A stretch of 59,146 bases of DNA, taken from Bacillus bingmayongensis. Its GTDB lineage: Bacteria; Bacillota; Bacilli; Bacillales; Bacillaceae_G. This document shows positions 10,344-18,767 of this stretch, piece after piece. A program made the position numbers and the translations under genes. Below the pieces are notes generated by a model. It saw only the letters and a program-made list of their open reading frames with translations. It was not told the DNA's origin and ran no database searches. The stretch lies in contig NZ_AKCS01000019.1 of assembly GCF_000299035.1 (NCBI RefSeq), forward strand, positions 1 through 59,146, written 5' to 3'. Every line of letters begins with the position of its first letter. Position 1 is the first letter of the stretch.

Positions 10344-11801
10344 ATGGAAAAGCAAGTGAGAGTGCGCTATGCGCCAAGTCCAACAGGACACTTACATATC
10401 GGAAATGCGCGTACGGCATTATTTAATTATTTATTTGCTCGTCATCAAGATGGCAAGTTTATTATTCGTATTGAAGATACTGATGTAAAACGTAACGTTG
10501 CTGGTGGTGAAGAAAGCCAATTAAAATACTTGAAATGGCTCGGTATGGACTGGGATGAAGGTGTTGATGTTGGCGGTGAATATGGACCATATCGCCAAAC
10601 AGAACGTTTAGATATTTATAAAAAGTTATATGAAGATTTACTAGAGCGTGGTTTAGCTTATAAATGCTACATGACAGAAGAAGAATTAGAAGCAGAGCGC
10701 GAAGGACAAATCGCTCGTGGTGAAACACCTCGTTATGCAGGGAATCACCGTGATTTAACAGAAGAACAAATCAAACAATTTGAAGCAGAAGGCCGCATTC
10801 CAAGTATTCGTTTCCGTGTACCAGCTGACCGCGACTACACATTTAAGGATATCGTAAAAGATGAAGTTGCTTTCCACTCAAATGACTTTGGTGATTTCGT
10901 TATTGTGAAAAAAGATGGTATTCCAACGTATAACTTTGCGGTAGCAGTAGATGATCATTTAATGGAAATCACACACGTTCTTCGTGGTGATGATCACATT
11001 TCTAATACGCCGAAACAAATGATGATTTATGAAGCATTTGGATGGGATATCCCGCAATTCGGTCATATGACATTAATCGTAAATGAGAGTCGTAAAAAAT
11101 TAAGTAAACGTGATGAATCTATTATTCAATTTATTGAACAATATGAAGCGCTTGGATATCTTCCAGAAGCGATCTTTAACTTTATCGCATTACTTGGTTG
11201 GTCACCAGTAGGAGAAGAAGAAATTTTCTCTAAAGATGAATTTGTTGAAATGTTTGATGCAGCTCGTTTATCAAAATCACCTGCATTATTCGATTCTCAA
11301 AAACTTAAATGGATGAACAACCAATATATGAAAAAGCAAGATCTAGATGCTGTTGTTGCATTAAGCTTACCTCATTTAGTGAAAGCTGGTCGTGTAAGTG
11401 AAAACTTAAGTGAACAAGAACAAGCTTGGGTTCGTGATGTAATTGCTTTATATCATGAACAAATGAGCTTTGGAGCTGAAATTGTAGAGCTTTCTGAAAT
11501 GTTCTTTAAAGATCATGTAGATTATGAAGAAGAAGGACAAGAAGTATTGAAAGGTGAACAAGTACCTGAAGTACTTGGCGCATTTGCAGCAGGATTAGAG
11601 GCTTTAGAGGAAGTAGAACCGGCGGCAATTAAGAAAGCAATTAAAGCTGTTCAAAAAGAAACAGGCCATAAAGGTAAAAACTTATTTATGCCAATTCGTG
11701 TTGCAACTACTGGCCAAACACATGGTCCAGAGCTTCCGAACGCAATCGTACTTCTTGGAAAAGAAAAAGTTTTAAATCGTATTCGTAAAGTAATTGGTTA
11801 A
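10344..11801 (+). CDS. gltX: Glutamyl-tRNA synthetase GltX
   Basis: Class I synthetase charging tRNA-Glu and, in Bacillus, tRNA-Gln, whose Glu is later amidated by GatCAB. The 485 residues show the HIGH-type motif HLHIG at 16-20, the KMSKS-type motif KLSKR at 252-256, and an alpha-helical anticodon-binding C-terminal domain. An in-frame ATG lies 33 nt upstream, but the 10344 start has the ribosome-binding site (GGAAGGTG) and matches the family N-terminus [15 protein letters not shown]. The stop codon overlaps the -35 element of the cysE T-box promoter. Confidence 0.96.
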   Translation: MEKQVRVRYAPSPTGHLHIGNARTALFNYLFARHQDGKFIIRIEDTDVKRNVAGGEESQLKYLKWLGMDWDEGVDVGGEYGPYRQTERLDIYKKLYEDLLERGLAYKCYMTEEELEAEREGQIARGETPRYAGNHRDLTEEQIKQFEAEGRIPSIRFRVPADRDYTFKDIVKDEVAFHSNDFGDFVIVKKDGIPTYNFAVAVDDHLMEITHVLRGDDHISNTPKQMMIYEAFGWDIPQFGHMTLIVNESRKKLSKRDESIIQFIEQYEALGYLPEAIFNFIALLGWSPVGEEEIFSKDEFVEMFDAARLSKSPALFDSQKLKWMNNQYMKKQDLDAVVALSLPHLVKAGRVSENLSEQEQAWVRDVIALYHEQMSFGAEIVELSEMFFKDHVDYEEEGQEVLKGEQVPEVLGAFAAGLEALEEVEPAAIKKAIKAVQKETGHKGKNLFMPIRVATTGQTHGPELPNAIVLLGKEKVLNRIRKVIG

Positions 11802-11826
11802 CATTTAACGAATTTAGAAATATAAT
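11798..11826 (+). promoter_or_regulatory. SigA promoter of the cysE T-box transcript
   Basis: TTAACA (11798-11803), exactly 17-nt spacer, TATAAT (11821-11826). The -35 element overlaps the gltX stop codon. Predicted start near 11833, just ahead of stem I of the T-box. Confidence 0.75.
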
Positions 11827-11832
11827 AAAAAT

Positions 11833-12122
11833 ACGTTAAAAACCTAATAAAGGAAAGCGACGAGAAGGAGAAGTAGAGAATCAGGCTTTTTACAGAGAGA
11901 ACCACCTTTTGGCTGGAAGTGGTTTATAAGCGGATTTTTGAAATGCCCCTTCGAGTCTTCTGCTGAACAACGAAGAGTTTCGGGAAACGTCATAAGTACG
12001 CAAAGTAAGCAGAAGCGGTATAAACCGTTATCATGATGAGTTTGAGGCTTTATTTAAGCCTAAACAGAGTGGAACCGCGCTTATAAGGCGTCTCTGTCAA
12101 TTTGACAGGGGCGTCTTTTTTT
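11833..12122 (+). promoter_or_regulatory. Cysteine T-box riboswitch upstream of cysE-cysS
   Basis: Stem I has its kink-turn-type base, AGTA (11872-11875) opposite GAA (11940-11942), and a specifier loop with TGC (11944-11946), a cysteine codon that fits the genes downstream. The distal arm AACCAC/GTGGTT is at 11900-11924. The T-box core TGGAACCGCG sits at 12070-12079. CAGAG (12065-12069) can pair with CTCTG (12092-12096) to form the antiterminator, which competes with a 12-bp terminator stem (12087-12098 with 12104-12115) followed by a T run. Uncharged tRNA-Cys would favour read-through. Confidence 0.93.
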
Positions 12123-12198
12123 ATACCATGTAAATAGGCAGGGGTATAAATTTTTGTACAGATGGATAAAGACTAGGTAACAAGTAAGGGAGTTAGCG

Positions 12199-12357
12199 AT
12201 AAAGTGAAACTGTAATCAGTGGGTGTTTTCTTCATTTCTCACTAATTATTAGTCTTCACTAATCGGGCCTTTACGGATAGTCTATTTCCAACCTAACTTT
12301 TTGCTTGTGCTGAAATGTTGAGGGAGGAGTATGATTGTCCGCCAATAGCGGGGTAAA
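12199..12357 (+). repeat. Dispersed ~160-bp repeat, bcr1-like, in the cysE leader
   Basis: This stretch aligns along its whole length with the reverse complement of 57624-57783. Both share ATAAAGTGAAACT, AATCAGTGGG, CACTAATTATTAG-like and CCTAACTT segments and end in a CCGC-loop-GCGG hairpin followed by GTAAA or ATAAA. The termini ATAAA and GTAAA resemble the TTTAT-type ends described for the B. cereus-group element bcr1. The copy is diverged, so it is probably old. It lies between the T-box terminator and cysE and is therefore part of the cysE mRNA. The bcr1 name is from memory of the family. Confidence 0.75.
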
Positions 12358-12401
12358 TCGGTTCACTCAGAAAAGTAGCCCATAAAGGGGAGGGGATATC
12401 G

Positions 12402-13067
12402 ATGTTTAAGAGACTTCGAGAGGATATTGAAGTCGTTTTTGAACAAGATCCAGCGGCGCGAAGTTATTTCGAGGTCATTTTAACTTACTCTGGATTACAT
12501 GCAGTTTGGGCACACCGAATTGCACATGCCTTTTATAAACGGAATTTTTTCTTTATTGCACGTTGGATTTCACAAGTTAGTCGTTTTTTTACCGGTATTG
12601 AGATTCATCCAGGAGCCACAATTGGTCGCCGTTTTTTTATTGACCATGGTATGGGAGTTGTTATTGGGGAGACATGTGAAATTGGAGACAATGTAACAAT
12701 TTATCAAGGAGTTACATTAGGTGGTACAGGGAAAGAAAAAGGAAAAAGGCATCCAACAATCCAAGATAACGTACTTATTGCAACTGGTGCAAAAGTACTT
12801 GGATCCATTACAGTTGGAGAAAATTCCAAAATTGGTGCAGGATCCGTTGTATTAAAAGAAGTTCCTGCGCATTCGACAGTTGTAGGTATACCTGGTCGTG
12901 TCGTAATTCAAAATGGAGTAAAGATAGGCCAGGAATTGAACCATTCAGATCTTCCGGATCCAATTTTCGATAAATTAAAAGTGATGGAAGCTGAACTTGA
13001 AAAATTAAAAAAGCAACTTGAAGTAAAAGTGGAAAGGAAGGATGAAAATGACTATTCACATTTATAA
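12402..13067 (+). CDS. cysE: Serine O-acetyltransferase CysE
   Basis: Transfers acetyl from acetyl-CoA to serine, giving O-acetylserine, the precursor condensed with sulfide to cysteine. The 221-aa protein has an N-terminal helical domain (1-65) and a left-handed beta helix of hexapeptide repeats (about 66-170), including the active-site segment [11 protein letters not shown] with the catalytic His/Asp pair and the GGTGK loop. The C-terminal lysine/glutamate-rich tail is typical of the short Gram-positive form. Start ATG follows AGGGGAGGGG. It overlaps cysS by 20 nt, and both lie under the cysteine T-box. Confidence 0.96.
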   Translation: MFKRLREDIEVVFEQDPAARSYFEVILTYSGLHAVWAHRIAHAFYKRNFFFIARWISQVSRFFTGIEIHPGATIGRRFFIDHGMGVVIGETCEIGDNVTIYQGVTLGGTGKEKGKRHPTIQDNVLIATGAKVLGSITVGENSKIGAGSVVLKEVPAHSTVVGIPGRVVIQNGVKIGQELNHSDLPDPIFDKLKVMEAELEKLKKQLEVKVERKDENDYSHL

Positions 13068-14445
13068 TACGTTAACGCGTCAGAAAGAGGAGTTTATTCC
13101 TTTAGAAGAAAATAAAGTGAAGATGTATGTATGCGGACCGACGGTATACAACTATATTCATATTGGGAATGCAAGACCACCTATGGTATTTGATACAGTA
13201 CGTCGCTATCTAGAGTATAAAGGGTATGAGGTGCAGTATGTTTCCAATTTTACGGATGTAGATGATAAGTTAATTAAAGCGGCAAATGAATTAGGAGAAG
13301 ATGTTCCAACAATTGCGAATCGCTTTGTTGAAGCGTACTTTGAAGATGTAACTGCATTAGGTTGCAAGCATGCTACAGTTCATCCTCGTGTAACAGAAAA
13401 TATGGATATCATTATTGAGTTTATTGAGGAACTTGTGAAAAAAGGATATGCATATGAATCTGAAGGTGATGTTTATTACAAAACGAAAGAATTTGAAGGC
13501 TATGGCAAATTGTCTCATCAACCAATTGCAGATCTGCGCCATGGTGCACGTATTGAAGTTGGGGAAAAGAAACAAGATCCACTTGACTTTGCCTTATGGA
13601 AGTCGGCAAAGGAAGGCGAAATCTTCTGGGAGAGTCCGTGGGGAAAAGGCCGTCCAGGATGGCACATTGAATGCTCTGCAATGGCGCGCAAATATTTAGG
13701 TGATACAATTGATATTCATGCTGGTGGGCAAGATTTAGCATTCCCTCACCATGAAAATGAAATCGCTCAATCAGAAGCATTGACTGGAAAAACATTTGCA
13801 CGTTACTGGATGCATAATGGATATATTAATATTAATAATGAAAAAATGTCTAAATCATTAGGGAACTTCATTTTAGTTCATGACATTATTAAACAATATA
13901 ATCCGCAGTTGATTCGTTTCTTTATGTTATCTGTACATTATCGTCATCCAATCAACTTTAGTGAAGAGTTATTACAGAGTACGAATAATGGATTAGAACG
14001 TATTAAAACAGCTTACGGTAACTTAAAGCACCGTATGGAAAGTAGCACAGATTTAACAGACCATAATGAAAAATGGTTAGCTGAAGTAGAAAAATTCCAG
14101 TTGGCATTTGAAGAAGCGATGAACGATGATTTTAATACAGCAAATGCGATAACAGAGTTATATAATTTAGCAAACCATGCAAATCAATACCTATTGGAAG
14201 AGCATACATCAAAAGCTGTAATTGGAGCGTATGTAAAACAATTTGAAACGTTATTCGGTATCTTAGGATTAGAATTAACAAAAGAAGAATTGCTTGATGA
14301 AGAGATTGAGGCATTAATTCAAAAACGTATTGAGGCTCGTAAAAATCGCGACTTTGCACTGTCTGATCAAATTCGTGATGATTTAAAAGAGCGTAATATT
14401 ATTTTAGAAGATACCGCTCAAGGTACAAGATGGAAAAGAGGATAA
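13048..14445 (+). CDS. cysS: Cysteinyl-tRNA synthetase CysS
   Basis: Class I synthetase charging tRNA-Cys. In 465 residues it has zinc ligand Cys29 in the CGPTVYN motif, HIGN at 38-41, the zinc-binding segments CSAM and HHENE, and KMSKS in EKMSKSLGN. Two in-frame ATG codons exist (13042, 13048); 13048 is chosen because GGAAGG sits about 7 nt before it and it gives the family N-terminus MTIHIYNT. The gene begins inside cysE, so cysteine supply and use are co-translated. Confidence 0.96.
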   Translation: MTIHIYNTLTRQKEEFIPLEENKVKMYVCGPTVYNYIHIGNARPPMVFDTVRRYLEYKGYEVQYVSNFTDVDDKLIKAANELGEDVPTIANRFVEAYFEDVTALGCKHATVHPRVTENMDIIIEFIEELVKKGYAYESEGDVYYKTKEFEGYGKLSHQPIADLRHGARIEVGEKKQDPLDFALWKSAKEGEIFWESPWGKGRPGWHIECSAMARKYLGDTIDIHAGGQDLAFPHHENEIAQSEALTGKTFARYWMHNGYININNEKMSKSLGNFILVHDIIKQYNPQLIRFFMLSVHYRHPINFSEELLQSTNNGLERIKTAYGNLKHRMESSTDLTDHNEKWLAEVEKFQLAFEEAMNDDFNTANAITELYNLANHANQYLLEEHTSKAVIGAYVKQFETLFGILGLELTKEELLDEEIEALIQKRIEARKNRDFALSDQIRDDLKERNIILEDTAQGTRWKRG

Positions 14446-14447
14446 GC

Positions 14448-14855
14448 ATGATTGATGCAAAGCAATTAAACAGCTTAGCGTTAGCATATATGGGTGATGC
14501 GGTATACGAACAATATATCCGCTATCACCTCCTTCAAAAAGGAACGGTTCGTCCTAACCAATTACATCGTTTAGGGACAAGCTTTGTTTCGGCGAAAGCA
14601 CAAGCAAAAGTTGTTTATCATTTACTAGAAACAGCATTTTTGACAGAGGAAGAAGAAGCGGTCTTAAGAAGAGGACGTAATGCAAATTCGGGTTCTGTTC
14701 CTAAAAATACGGATGTGCAAACATATCGCTACAGTACTGCCTTCGAGGCACTACTTGGTTATCATTATTTATTGAACAATAGCGAAAGATTGGAAGAACT
14801 TGTATATAAAGCGATTGATGTTTTAGAAACGAAGGAAGGGGGCACATCAATATGA
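14448..14855 (+). CDS. mrnC: Mini-ribonuclease III (MrnC)
   Basis: Matures the ends of 23S rRNA in Bacillus. The 135-aa protein is an RNase III catalytic domain with no double-stranded-RNA-binding domain, which defines this family. The [10 protein letters not shown] motif at 12-21 contains the signature acidic residues. Start ATG 14448 follows AGAGGAT within the cysS end; an upstream ATG at 14430 lacks a ribosome-binding site and would overlap cysS. It overlaps rlmB by 4 nt (ATGA), which indicates coupled translation with another 23S-acting enzyme. Confidence 0.94.
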   Translation: MIDAKQLNSLALAYMGDAVYEQYIRYHLLQKGTVRPNQLHRLGTSFVSAKAQAKVVYHLLETAFLTEEEEAVLRRGRNANSGSVPKNTDVQTYRYSTAFEALLGYHYLLNNSERLEELVYKAIDVLETKEGGTSI

Positions 14856-15595
14856 GTAGTGAATATATTATCGGACGTAACCCTGTAATTGAAGCGTTAC
14901 GATCAGGACGAGATATTAATAAAATTTGGATCGCAGAAGGTGCTGCCAAAGGGCAAGTACAAATCGTATTAGCATTAGCAAAAGAGAATAAGATTATTTT
15001 GCAACATGCACCAAAGAAAAAATTAGACCAACTTGTCGAAGGAAATCATCAAGGTGTAATCGCGCAAGTAGCAGCCTATCAATATGCAGAATTAGAGGAT
15101 TTATTTGAAGTGGCTGCTAAGCGTAATGAAGATCCTTTCTTCTTAATTCTTGATGAAATTGAAGACCCTCATAACTTAGGGTCTATTATGCGTACGGCAG
15201 ATGCAACTGGGGCCCATGGGATTATTATTCCGAAGCGAAGAGCTGTAGGGTTAACGGCATCGGTTGCAAAAGCTTCGACAGGAGCAATTGAATATATTCC
15301 TGTTGCTCGCGTGACAAACTTATCTCGAACAATTGATGATTTAAAAGAGCGCGGTCTTTGGATTGCGGGTACAGATGCAAGAGGGAAAACGGATTACCGT
15401 AATTTAGATGGTAATATGCCAATCGGATTAGTAATTGGTAGTGAAGGAAAAGGTATGAGCCGTATTATTGGTGAAAAGTGTGATTTCTTAATCAACTTGC
15501 CGATGGTTGGTAAAGTTACATCCTTAAATGCTTCAGTAGCTGCAAGTCTGTTAATGTATGAGGTATATCGCAAACGTCACCAAATCGGTGAGTGA
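14852..15595 (+). CDS. rlmB: 23S rRNA (guanosine-2'-O)-methyltransferase RlmB
   Basis: SPOUT-family enzyme methylating the 2'-O of the 23S P-loop guanosine (G2251 in E. coli numbering). The 247 residues comprise an N-terminal L30e-like RNA-binding domain (about 1-75), then a knotted SpoU domain with motif 1 [16 protein letters not shown], motif 2 [12 protein letters not shown] and motif 3 [17 protein letters not shown]. The start codon overlaps the mrnC stop. The related TrmH family is the alternative, but the N-terminal domain and locus fit RlmB. Confidence 0.92.
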   Translation: MSSEYIIGRNPVIEALRSGRDINKIWIAEGAAKGQVQIVLALAKENKIILQHAPKKKLDQLVEGNHQGVIAQVAAYQYAELEDLFEVAAKRNEDPFFLILDEIEDPHNLGSIMRTADATGAHGIIIPKRRAVGLTASVAKASTGAIEYIPVARVTNLSRTIDDLKERGLWIAGTDARGKTDYRNLDGNMPIGLVIGSEGKGMSRIIGEKCDFLINLPMVGKVTSLNASVAASLLMYEVYRKRHQIGE

Positions 15596-15597
15596 AA

Positions 15598-16110
15598 ATG
15601 AATGATATCTTAATCGTTGATGGTTACAACATTATTGGGGCTTGGAGAGACTTGAAAAAATTGAGGGATGTAGATTTACAGGCATCAAGGGATGCGCTAA
15701 TTGATAAGATGGCGGATTATCAAGGTTACACAGGAACAAGAGTAATGATTGTATTTGATGCTTATACAGTTCAAGGAATTGAAAAAAAGATGAAGCAATC
15801 GCGTGTTGAAGTTATTTTCACAAGAAAAAATCAAACCGCTGATGAAAAAATTGAACAACTCGCGATTGAACTTCGCAACATTAATACACAAATTTATGTT
15901 GCGACTTCTGATTATACGGAGCAGTGGGTTATTTTTGCACAAGGAGCGCTTAGGAAGTCAGCCCGTGAACTAGAAATAGAGGTACAGGCAATGGAACAAC
16001 AAGTGCGCCATCAAACGCAAGAGGTAAAAGAGAAACAACCAGCTATGCGAACGATATTTAGTAAGGATATTACAGAAAAATTAGAAAAATTAAGGCGGGG
16101 AGAGCGTTGA
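15598..16110 (+). CDS. rae1: Rae1 (YacP), ribosome-associated A-site endoribonuclease
   Basis: The 170-aa protein is a NYN-domain nuclease: DILIVDGYNIIGAW at the N-terminus, VMIVFDAY near residue 45 and VATSDYTEQ near 100 provide the conserved acidic residues. The B. subtilis orthologue cleaves mRNA in the ribosomal A site. A GTG at 15592 in frame could also start it, overlapping the rlmB stop; ATG 15598, preceded by GGTGAG, better matches the family N-terminus. Last gene of the cysE transcript before the sigH promoter. Confidence 0.88.
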   Translation: MNDILIVDGYNIIGAWRDLKKLRDVDLQASRDALIDKMADYQGYTGTRVMIVFDAYTVQGIEKKMKQSRVEVIFTRKNQTADEKIEQLAIELRNINTQIYVATSDYTEQWVIFAQGALRKSARELEIEVQAMEQQVRHQTQEVKEKQPAMRTIFSKDITEKLEKLRRGER

Positions 16111-16144
16111 AGCATTGACGCTCTTCAAGCGCTTACTGTATAAT
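16101..16144 (+). promoter_or_regulatory. SigA-type promoter of sigH with overlapping inverted repeat
   Basis: TTGACG (16115-16120), 18-nt spacer, TATAAT (16139-16144). The inverted repeat AGAGCGT/ACGCTCT (16101-16107 with 16118-16124) overlaps the rae1 stop and the -35 element. In B. subtilis spo0H is repressed by AbrB; whether this repeat is an operator or an RNA hairpin cannot be told from sequence. Confidence 0.7.
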
Positions 16145-16177
16145 ATTTCTAAATAAATAGCGGTCGGAGGGATCAGA

Positions 16178-16837
16178 GTGGAAACAGGCTTCGTAAGTAC
16201 CAACAACGTTACGTTTCGCGATTTAGAGGATGAGGCGATAGTTGAGTTAGTTCGAAAAGGTAATATTGATGCTCTTGAATATTTAATTCACAAGTACAAG
16301 AACTTTGTTCGTGCAAAATCAAGATCGTATTTTTTAGTAGGTGCCGATCGAGAGGATATTGTTCAAGAAGGTATGATTGGATTATTTAAAGCCATTCGTG
16401 ATTATAAAGAGGACAAGTTATCTTCTTTTAAAGCATTTGCTGAACTATGTATTACTCGTCAAATTATTACTGCTATTAAGACAGCAACGAGACAAAAACA
16501 TATTCCTTTAAATTCGTATGTTTCTTTAGACAAACCGATTTACGATGAGGAATCTGATCGTACGCTATTAGATGTTATTTCAGAAGCAAAGGTGACTGAT
16601 CCTGAAGAGATGATTATTAGTCAGGAAGAATATACCGACATAGAACTAAAAATATCTGAATTATTAAGCGATTTAGAAAGGAAAGTGCTTTCTTTATACT
16701 TAGATGGTCGTTCTTATCAAGAAATCTCAGAGCAGTTAAATAGGCATGTAAAGTCCATTGATAATGCTCTGCAGCGTGTGAAAAGAAAGCTTGAACGATA
16801 TATGGAGATGAGAGAAAATACAACTTTAAACTCATAG
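16178..16837 (+). CDS. sigH: RNA polymerase sigma-H factor (Spo0H)
   Basis: Directs transcription of early sporulation, competence and transition-phase genes. The 219-aa sigma-70-family protein shows region 2 (about 25-100, with ADREDIVQEGMIGLFKAIRDYKED, core binding and -10 recognition) and region 4 (about 150-210, helix-turn-helix with GRSYQEISEQLNRHVKSIDNAL). The start is GTG 16178 after CGGAGGGA; the N-terminal ~15 residues are less conserved. Single gene with its own promoter and terminator. Confidence 0.96.
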   Translation: METGFVSTNNVTFRDLEDEAIVELVRKGNIDALEYLIHKYKNFVRAKSRSYFLVGADREDIVQEGMIGLFKAIRDYKEDKLSSFKAFAELCITRQIITAIKTATRQKHIPLNSYVSLDKPIYDEESDRTLLDVISEAKVTDPEEMIISQEEYTDIELKISELLSDLERKVLSLYLDGRSYQEISEQLNRHVKSIDNALQRVKRKLERYMEMRENTTLNS

Positions 16838-16847
16838 TGTGTATGTC

Positions 16848-16880
16848 GCAGGGGGAAAATAATTCTCCTGCTTCCTTTTT
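16848..16880 (+). terminator. sigH terminator
   Basis: GCAGGGGGAA (16848-16857) pairs with TTCTCCTGC (16863-16871) with G-T wobbles, followed by CTTCCTTTTT. It falls 10 nt after sigH stops. Confidence 0.75.
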
Positions 16881-16903
16881 GTAAGGTAGTAAGCGGCATG
16901 TCA

Positions 16904-16933
16904 TTGACATTGTCTTTTATTGTATGATACATT
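16904..16933 (+). promoter_or_regulatory. Candidate SigA promoter of rpmG-secE
   Basis: A consensus TTGACA (16904-16909) with TACATT (16928-16933) after 18 nt. A better-looking TATGAT at 16923 would be only 13 nt from the -35, so the -10 assignment is uncertain. Confidence 0.55.
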
Positions 16934-16968
16934 TTTAGGGACATAATGTTACAAGGTTGGTGTAACAA

Positions 16969-17115
16969 ATGAGGAAAAAAGTTGTACTCTCATGTGAAGA
17001 GTGTAAGAACCGAAACTACTCCACAATGAAAGATACGAGCTCAGTAGAGCGACTTGAGATAAAGAAATTTTGTAAAACATGCAATATGCATACAGTTCAT
17101 AAGGAAACAAAATAA
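16969..17115 (+). CDS. rpmG: 50S ribosomal protein L33, zinc-binding form
   Basis: A 48-codon gene encoding L33 of the C+ type: two CXXC pairs at Cys9/12 and Cys35/38 can bind zinc. Bacillus usually has several L33 paralogues, some lacking these cysteines and induced in zinc shortage; this one is the zinc-requiring form placed before secE. Reading frame [14 protein letters not shown] to HKETK with TAA at 17113. The preceding GGTTGGTG is a modest ribosome-binding site. It sits 32 nt upstream of secE. Confidence 0.93.
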   Translation: MRKKVVLSCEECKNRNYSTMKDTSSVERLEIKKFCKTCNMHTVHKETK

Positions 17116-17147
17116 ATAATCGAAACAATACACTGGAGGTCCCGTAA

Positions 17148-17327
17148 ATGCGTTTGACGAACTTTTTCGGCGATGTAGGTCGCGAAATGAAAAAAGTAAG
17201 TTGGCCTAAGAAAGATGAATTACTTCGTTCGACAGCTACTGTTATTGCGACAGTTGTGTTTTTTGCAGTTTTCTTTGCAGTAGTTGACATGGGTATTTCT
17301 TCTTTAATTCGGTTAATTCTTGGTTAA
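17148..17327 (+). CDS. secE: Preprotein translocase subunit SecE
   Basis: Essential clamp of the SecYEG channel. Only 59 residues, the short Gram-positive form: an amphipathic N-terminal helix with the conserved EMKKVSWPKKDE segment (about 13-24) and one transmembrane helix (about 29-55). The ATG follows TGGAGGT. The secE-nusG order is conserved across bacteria, but here a terminator-like hairpin separates the two. Confidence 0.95.
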   Translation: MRLTNFFGDVGREMKKVSWPKKDELLRSTATVIATVVFFAVFFAVVDMGISSLIRLILG

Positions 17328-17381
17328 TTCTTGAATAAGAAGCACTTATCCATGATATAATGTTATTTATACGAACTGTGT

Positions 17382-17405
17382 AAAAGCCCGATGAACGGGT
17401 TTTTT
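17382..17405 (+). terminator. Terminator/attenuator between secE and nusG
   Basis: AAAAGCCCG (17382-17390) pairs with CGGGTTTTT (17396-17404) around an ATGAA loop. A TATAAT at 17356-17361 with TTGAAT 19 nt upstream lies before it, so a nusG transcript starting there would contain this hairpin in its leader. Confidence 0.7.
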
Positions 17406-17431
17406 CATTTGCACAAAAAAATGTACGTCAG

Positions 17432-17461
17432 GGAGGGAAGGACGCTCGTCCTAAATGAATG
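17432..17461 (+). promoter_or_regulatory. Unusual nusG ribosome-binding site with bridging hairpin
   Basis: The Shine-Dalgarno GGAGGG (17432-17437) ends 21 nt before the nusG ATG, too far for normal use. Between them a perfect 5-bp hairpin AGGAC-GCTC-GTCCT (17439-17452) would loop out 14 nt and leave about 7 nt, the usual spacing. A stop codon (17456-17458) immediately precedes the ATG in frame, so an earlier start is impossible. Confidence 0.6.
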
Positions 17462-17992
17462 GAAAAAAGTTGGTATGTTGTCCATACTTATTCTGGATAT
17501 GAAAATAAAGTAAAAGCAAACCTAGAGAAACGTGTAGAATCAATGGGAATGCAAGATAAAATTTTCCGTGTTGTTGTTCCAGAAGAAGTAGAAGTAGAAA
17601 TGAAAAACGGAAAAGAAAAATTAACAAAAAGAAAAGTATTCCCAGGTTATGTATTAGTTGAACTAATTATGACTGATGATTCTTGGTATGTTGTTCGTAA
17701 TACACCGGGTGTAACAGGTTTTGTTGGATCTTCTGGATCAGGTTCAAAACCATCTCCTTTATTAGAGGAGGAAGTTGTTACCATTATGAAGCATATGGGA
17801 ATGGACAATGAAGTGGTTGATTTCGACTTTGAACTTCATGAAACAGTACGTGTAAATGAAGGGCCATTCGCGAACTATACAGGTGCAATCGAAGAGATTG
17901 ACATGGAAAAACAAAAGGTAAGAGTGCTTGTAGATATGTTTGGTCGTGAAACACCGGTTGAGCTTGATTTCCATCAAATTGAAAAATTATAA
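17459..17992 (+). CDS. nusG: Transcription termination/antitermination factor NusG
   Basis: Binds RNA polymerase and links it to ribosomes or Rho; in Bacillus it also stimulates pausing. The 177 residues form an NGN domain (about 1-115, starting SWYVVHTYSGYENKV) and a C-terminal KOW domain (about 125-177, with VNEGPFANYTGAIEEID). The start is fixed by an in-frame stop directly upstream. The ribosome-binding site is distant and may be brought closer by a hairpin. Followed by a terminator before rplK. Confidence 0.96.
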   Translation: MEKSWYVVHTYSGYENKVKANLEKRVESMGMQDKIFRVVVPEEVEVEMKNGKEKLTKRKVFPGYVLVELIMTDDSWYVVRNTPGVTGFVGSSGSGSKPSPLLEEEVVTIMKHMGMDNEVVDFDFELHETVRVNEGPFANYTGAIEEIDMEKQKVRVLVDMFGRETPVELDFHQIEKL

Positions 17993-18042
17993 AATGAAAC
18001 TTGAAATGAATTGTAAAAAGTGATAATATCTTTTAAGTCAGT

Positions 18043-18069
18043 ACGTCTTCGGTAACGGAGACGTTTTTT
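18043..18069 (+). terminator. nusG terminator
   Basis: ACGTCTTCG (18043-18051) pairs with CGGAGACGT (18056-18064) around a GTAA loop, followed by TTTTTT. Separates nusG from rplK. Confidence 0.85.
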
Positions 18070-18096
18070 GAAAAAGATTTTATCGTTACAGATAAA
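18068..18096 (+). promoter_or_regulatory. Candidate rplK promoter
   Basis: TTGAAA (18068-18073), 17 nt, GATAAA (18091-18096), or TAAAAT with 19 nt. It starts inside the terminator T run. The leader that follows contains a small GGGCA/TGCCC hairpin (near 18111-18126). Confidence 0.45.
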
Positions 18097-18161
18097 ATAT
18101 GAAGTGGGAGGGCAAATCACTGCCCAATTGACCACATCACGGACTTAAGGAGGTGTGTCTC

Positions 18162-18587
18162 GTGGCTAAAAAGGTAATTAAAATGGTAAAACTTCAAATT
18201 CCTGCAGGTAAAGCTAACCCAGCTCCACCAGTTGGTCCAGCATTAGGACAAGCGGGTGTTAACATCATGGGCTTCTGTAAAGAGTTCAACGCTCGTACAG
18301 CAGATCAAGCTGGTCTTATCATTCCTGTTGAAATTACGGTATTCGAAGACCGTTCATTCACTTTCATTACTAAAACTCCTCCTGCTGCTGTTCTTCTTAA
18401 GAAAGTAGCTGGTATCGAGTCTGGTTCTGGTGAACCAAACCGTAATAAAGTGGCAACTGTTAAGCGTGATAAAGTACGCGAAATCGCTGAAACTAAAATG
18501 CCTGACCTAAACGCTGCTAGCGTAGAAGCTGCAATGCGTATGGTTGAAGGTACTGCGCGCAGTATGGGTATCGTTATCGAAGACTAA
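18162..18587 (+). CDS. rplK: 50S ribosomal protein L11
   Basis: Binds the 23S GTPase-associated centre with L10; needed for factor binding, the stringent response and thiopeptide sensitivity. 141 residues: N-terminal domain with the proline-rich segment [17 protein letters not shown] (about 20-38), C-terminal rRNA-binding domain from about 70. The true start is GTG 18162 ([10 protein letters not shown]) behind AAGGAGGTG; an upstream start at 18153 would overlap that site. Confidence 0.95.
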
Positions 18588-18607
18588 TTCGATTTGTTTT
18601 TTGTAAA

Positions 18608-18644
18608 AAAGGTTGCGGGTCTGGAATTCCAATTCGCAACCTTT
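18608..18644 (+). promoter_or_regulatory. Hairpin between rplK and rplA
   Basis: A perfect 10-bp stem AAAGGTTGCG/CGCAACCTTT (18608-18617 with 18635-18644) encloses 17 nt containing the palindrome TGGAATTCCA. No T run follows, so it is more likely an attenuation or processing element than a terminator. The remaining ~120 nt to rplA show no gene. Confidence 0.55.
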
Positions 18645-18767
18645 ATTATCGTAAATGAGTATCGTTTTTAAATAAATGGATGGGCGCACATCCTCGGGGT
18701 TTCCCGAAATGAAGGCGTAAACGTGGGAGGTTATTCCGCTAAAACCACATTCAAGGAGGAAATAAAC

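Noticed and set aside
12331-12348. A 5-codon frame (MIVRQ) with a strong GGGAGGAG site before cysE, resembling a leader peptide.
   Set aside because: It lies wholly inside the dispersed repeat, and the complete copy at 57624-57783 does not preserve it, so it is probably accidental.
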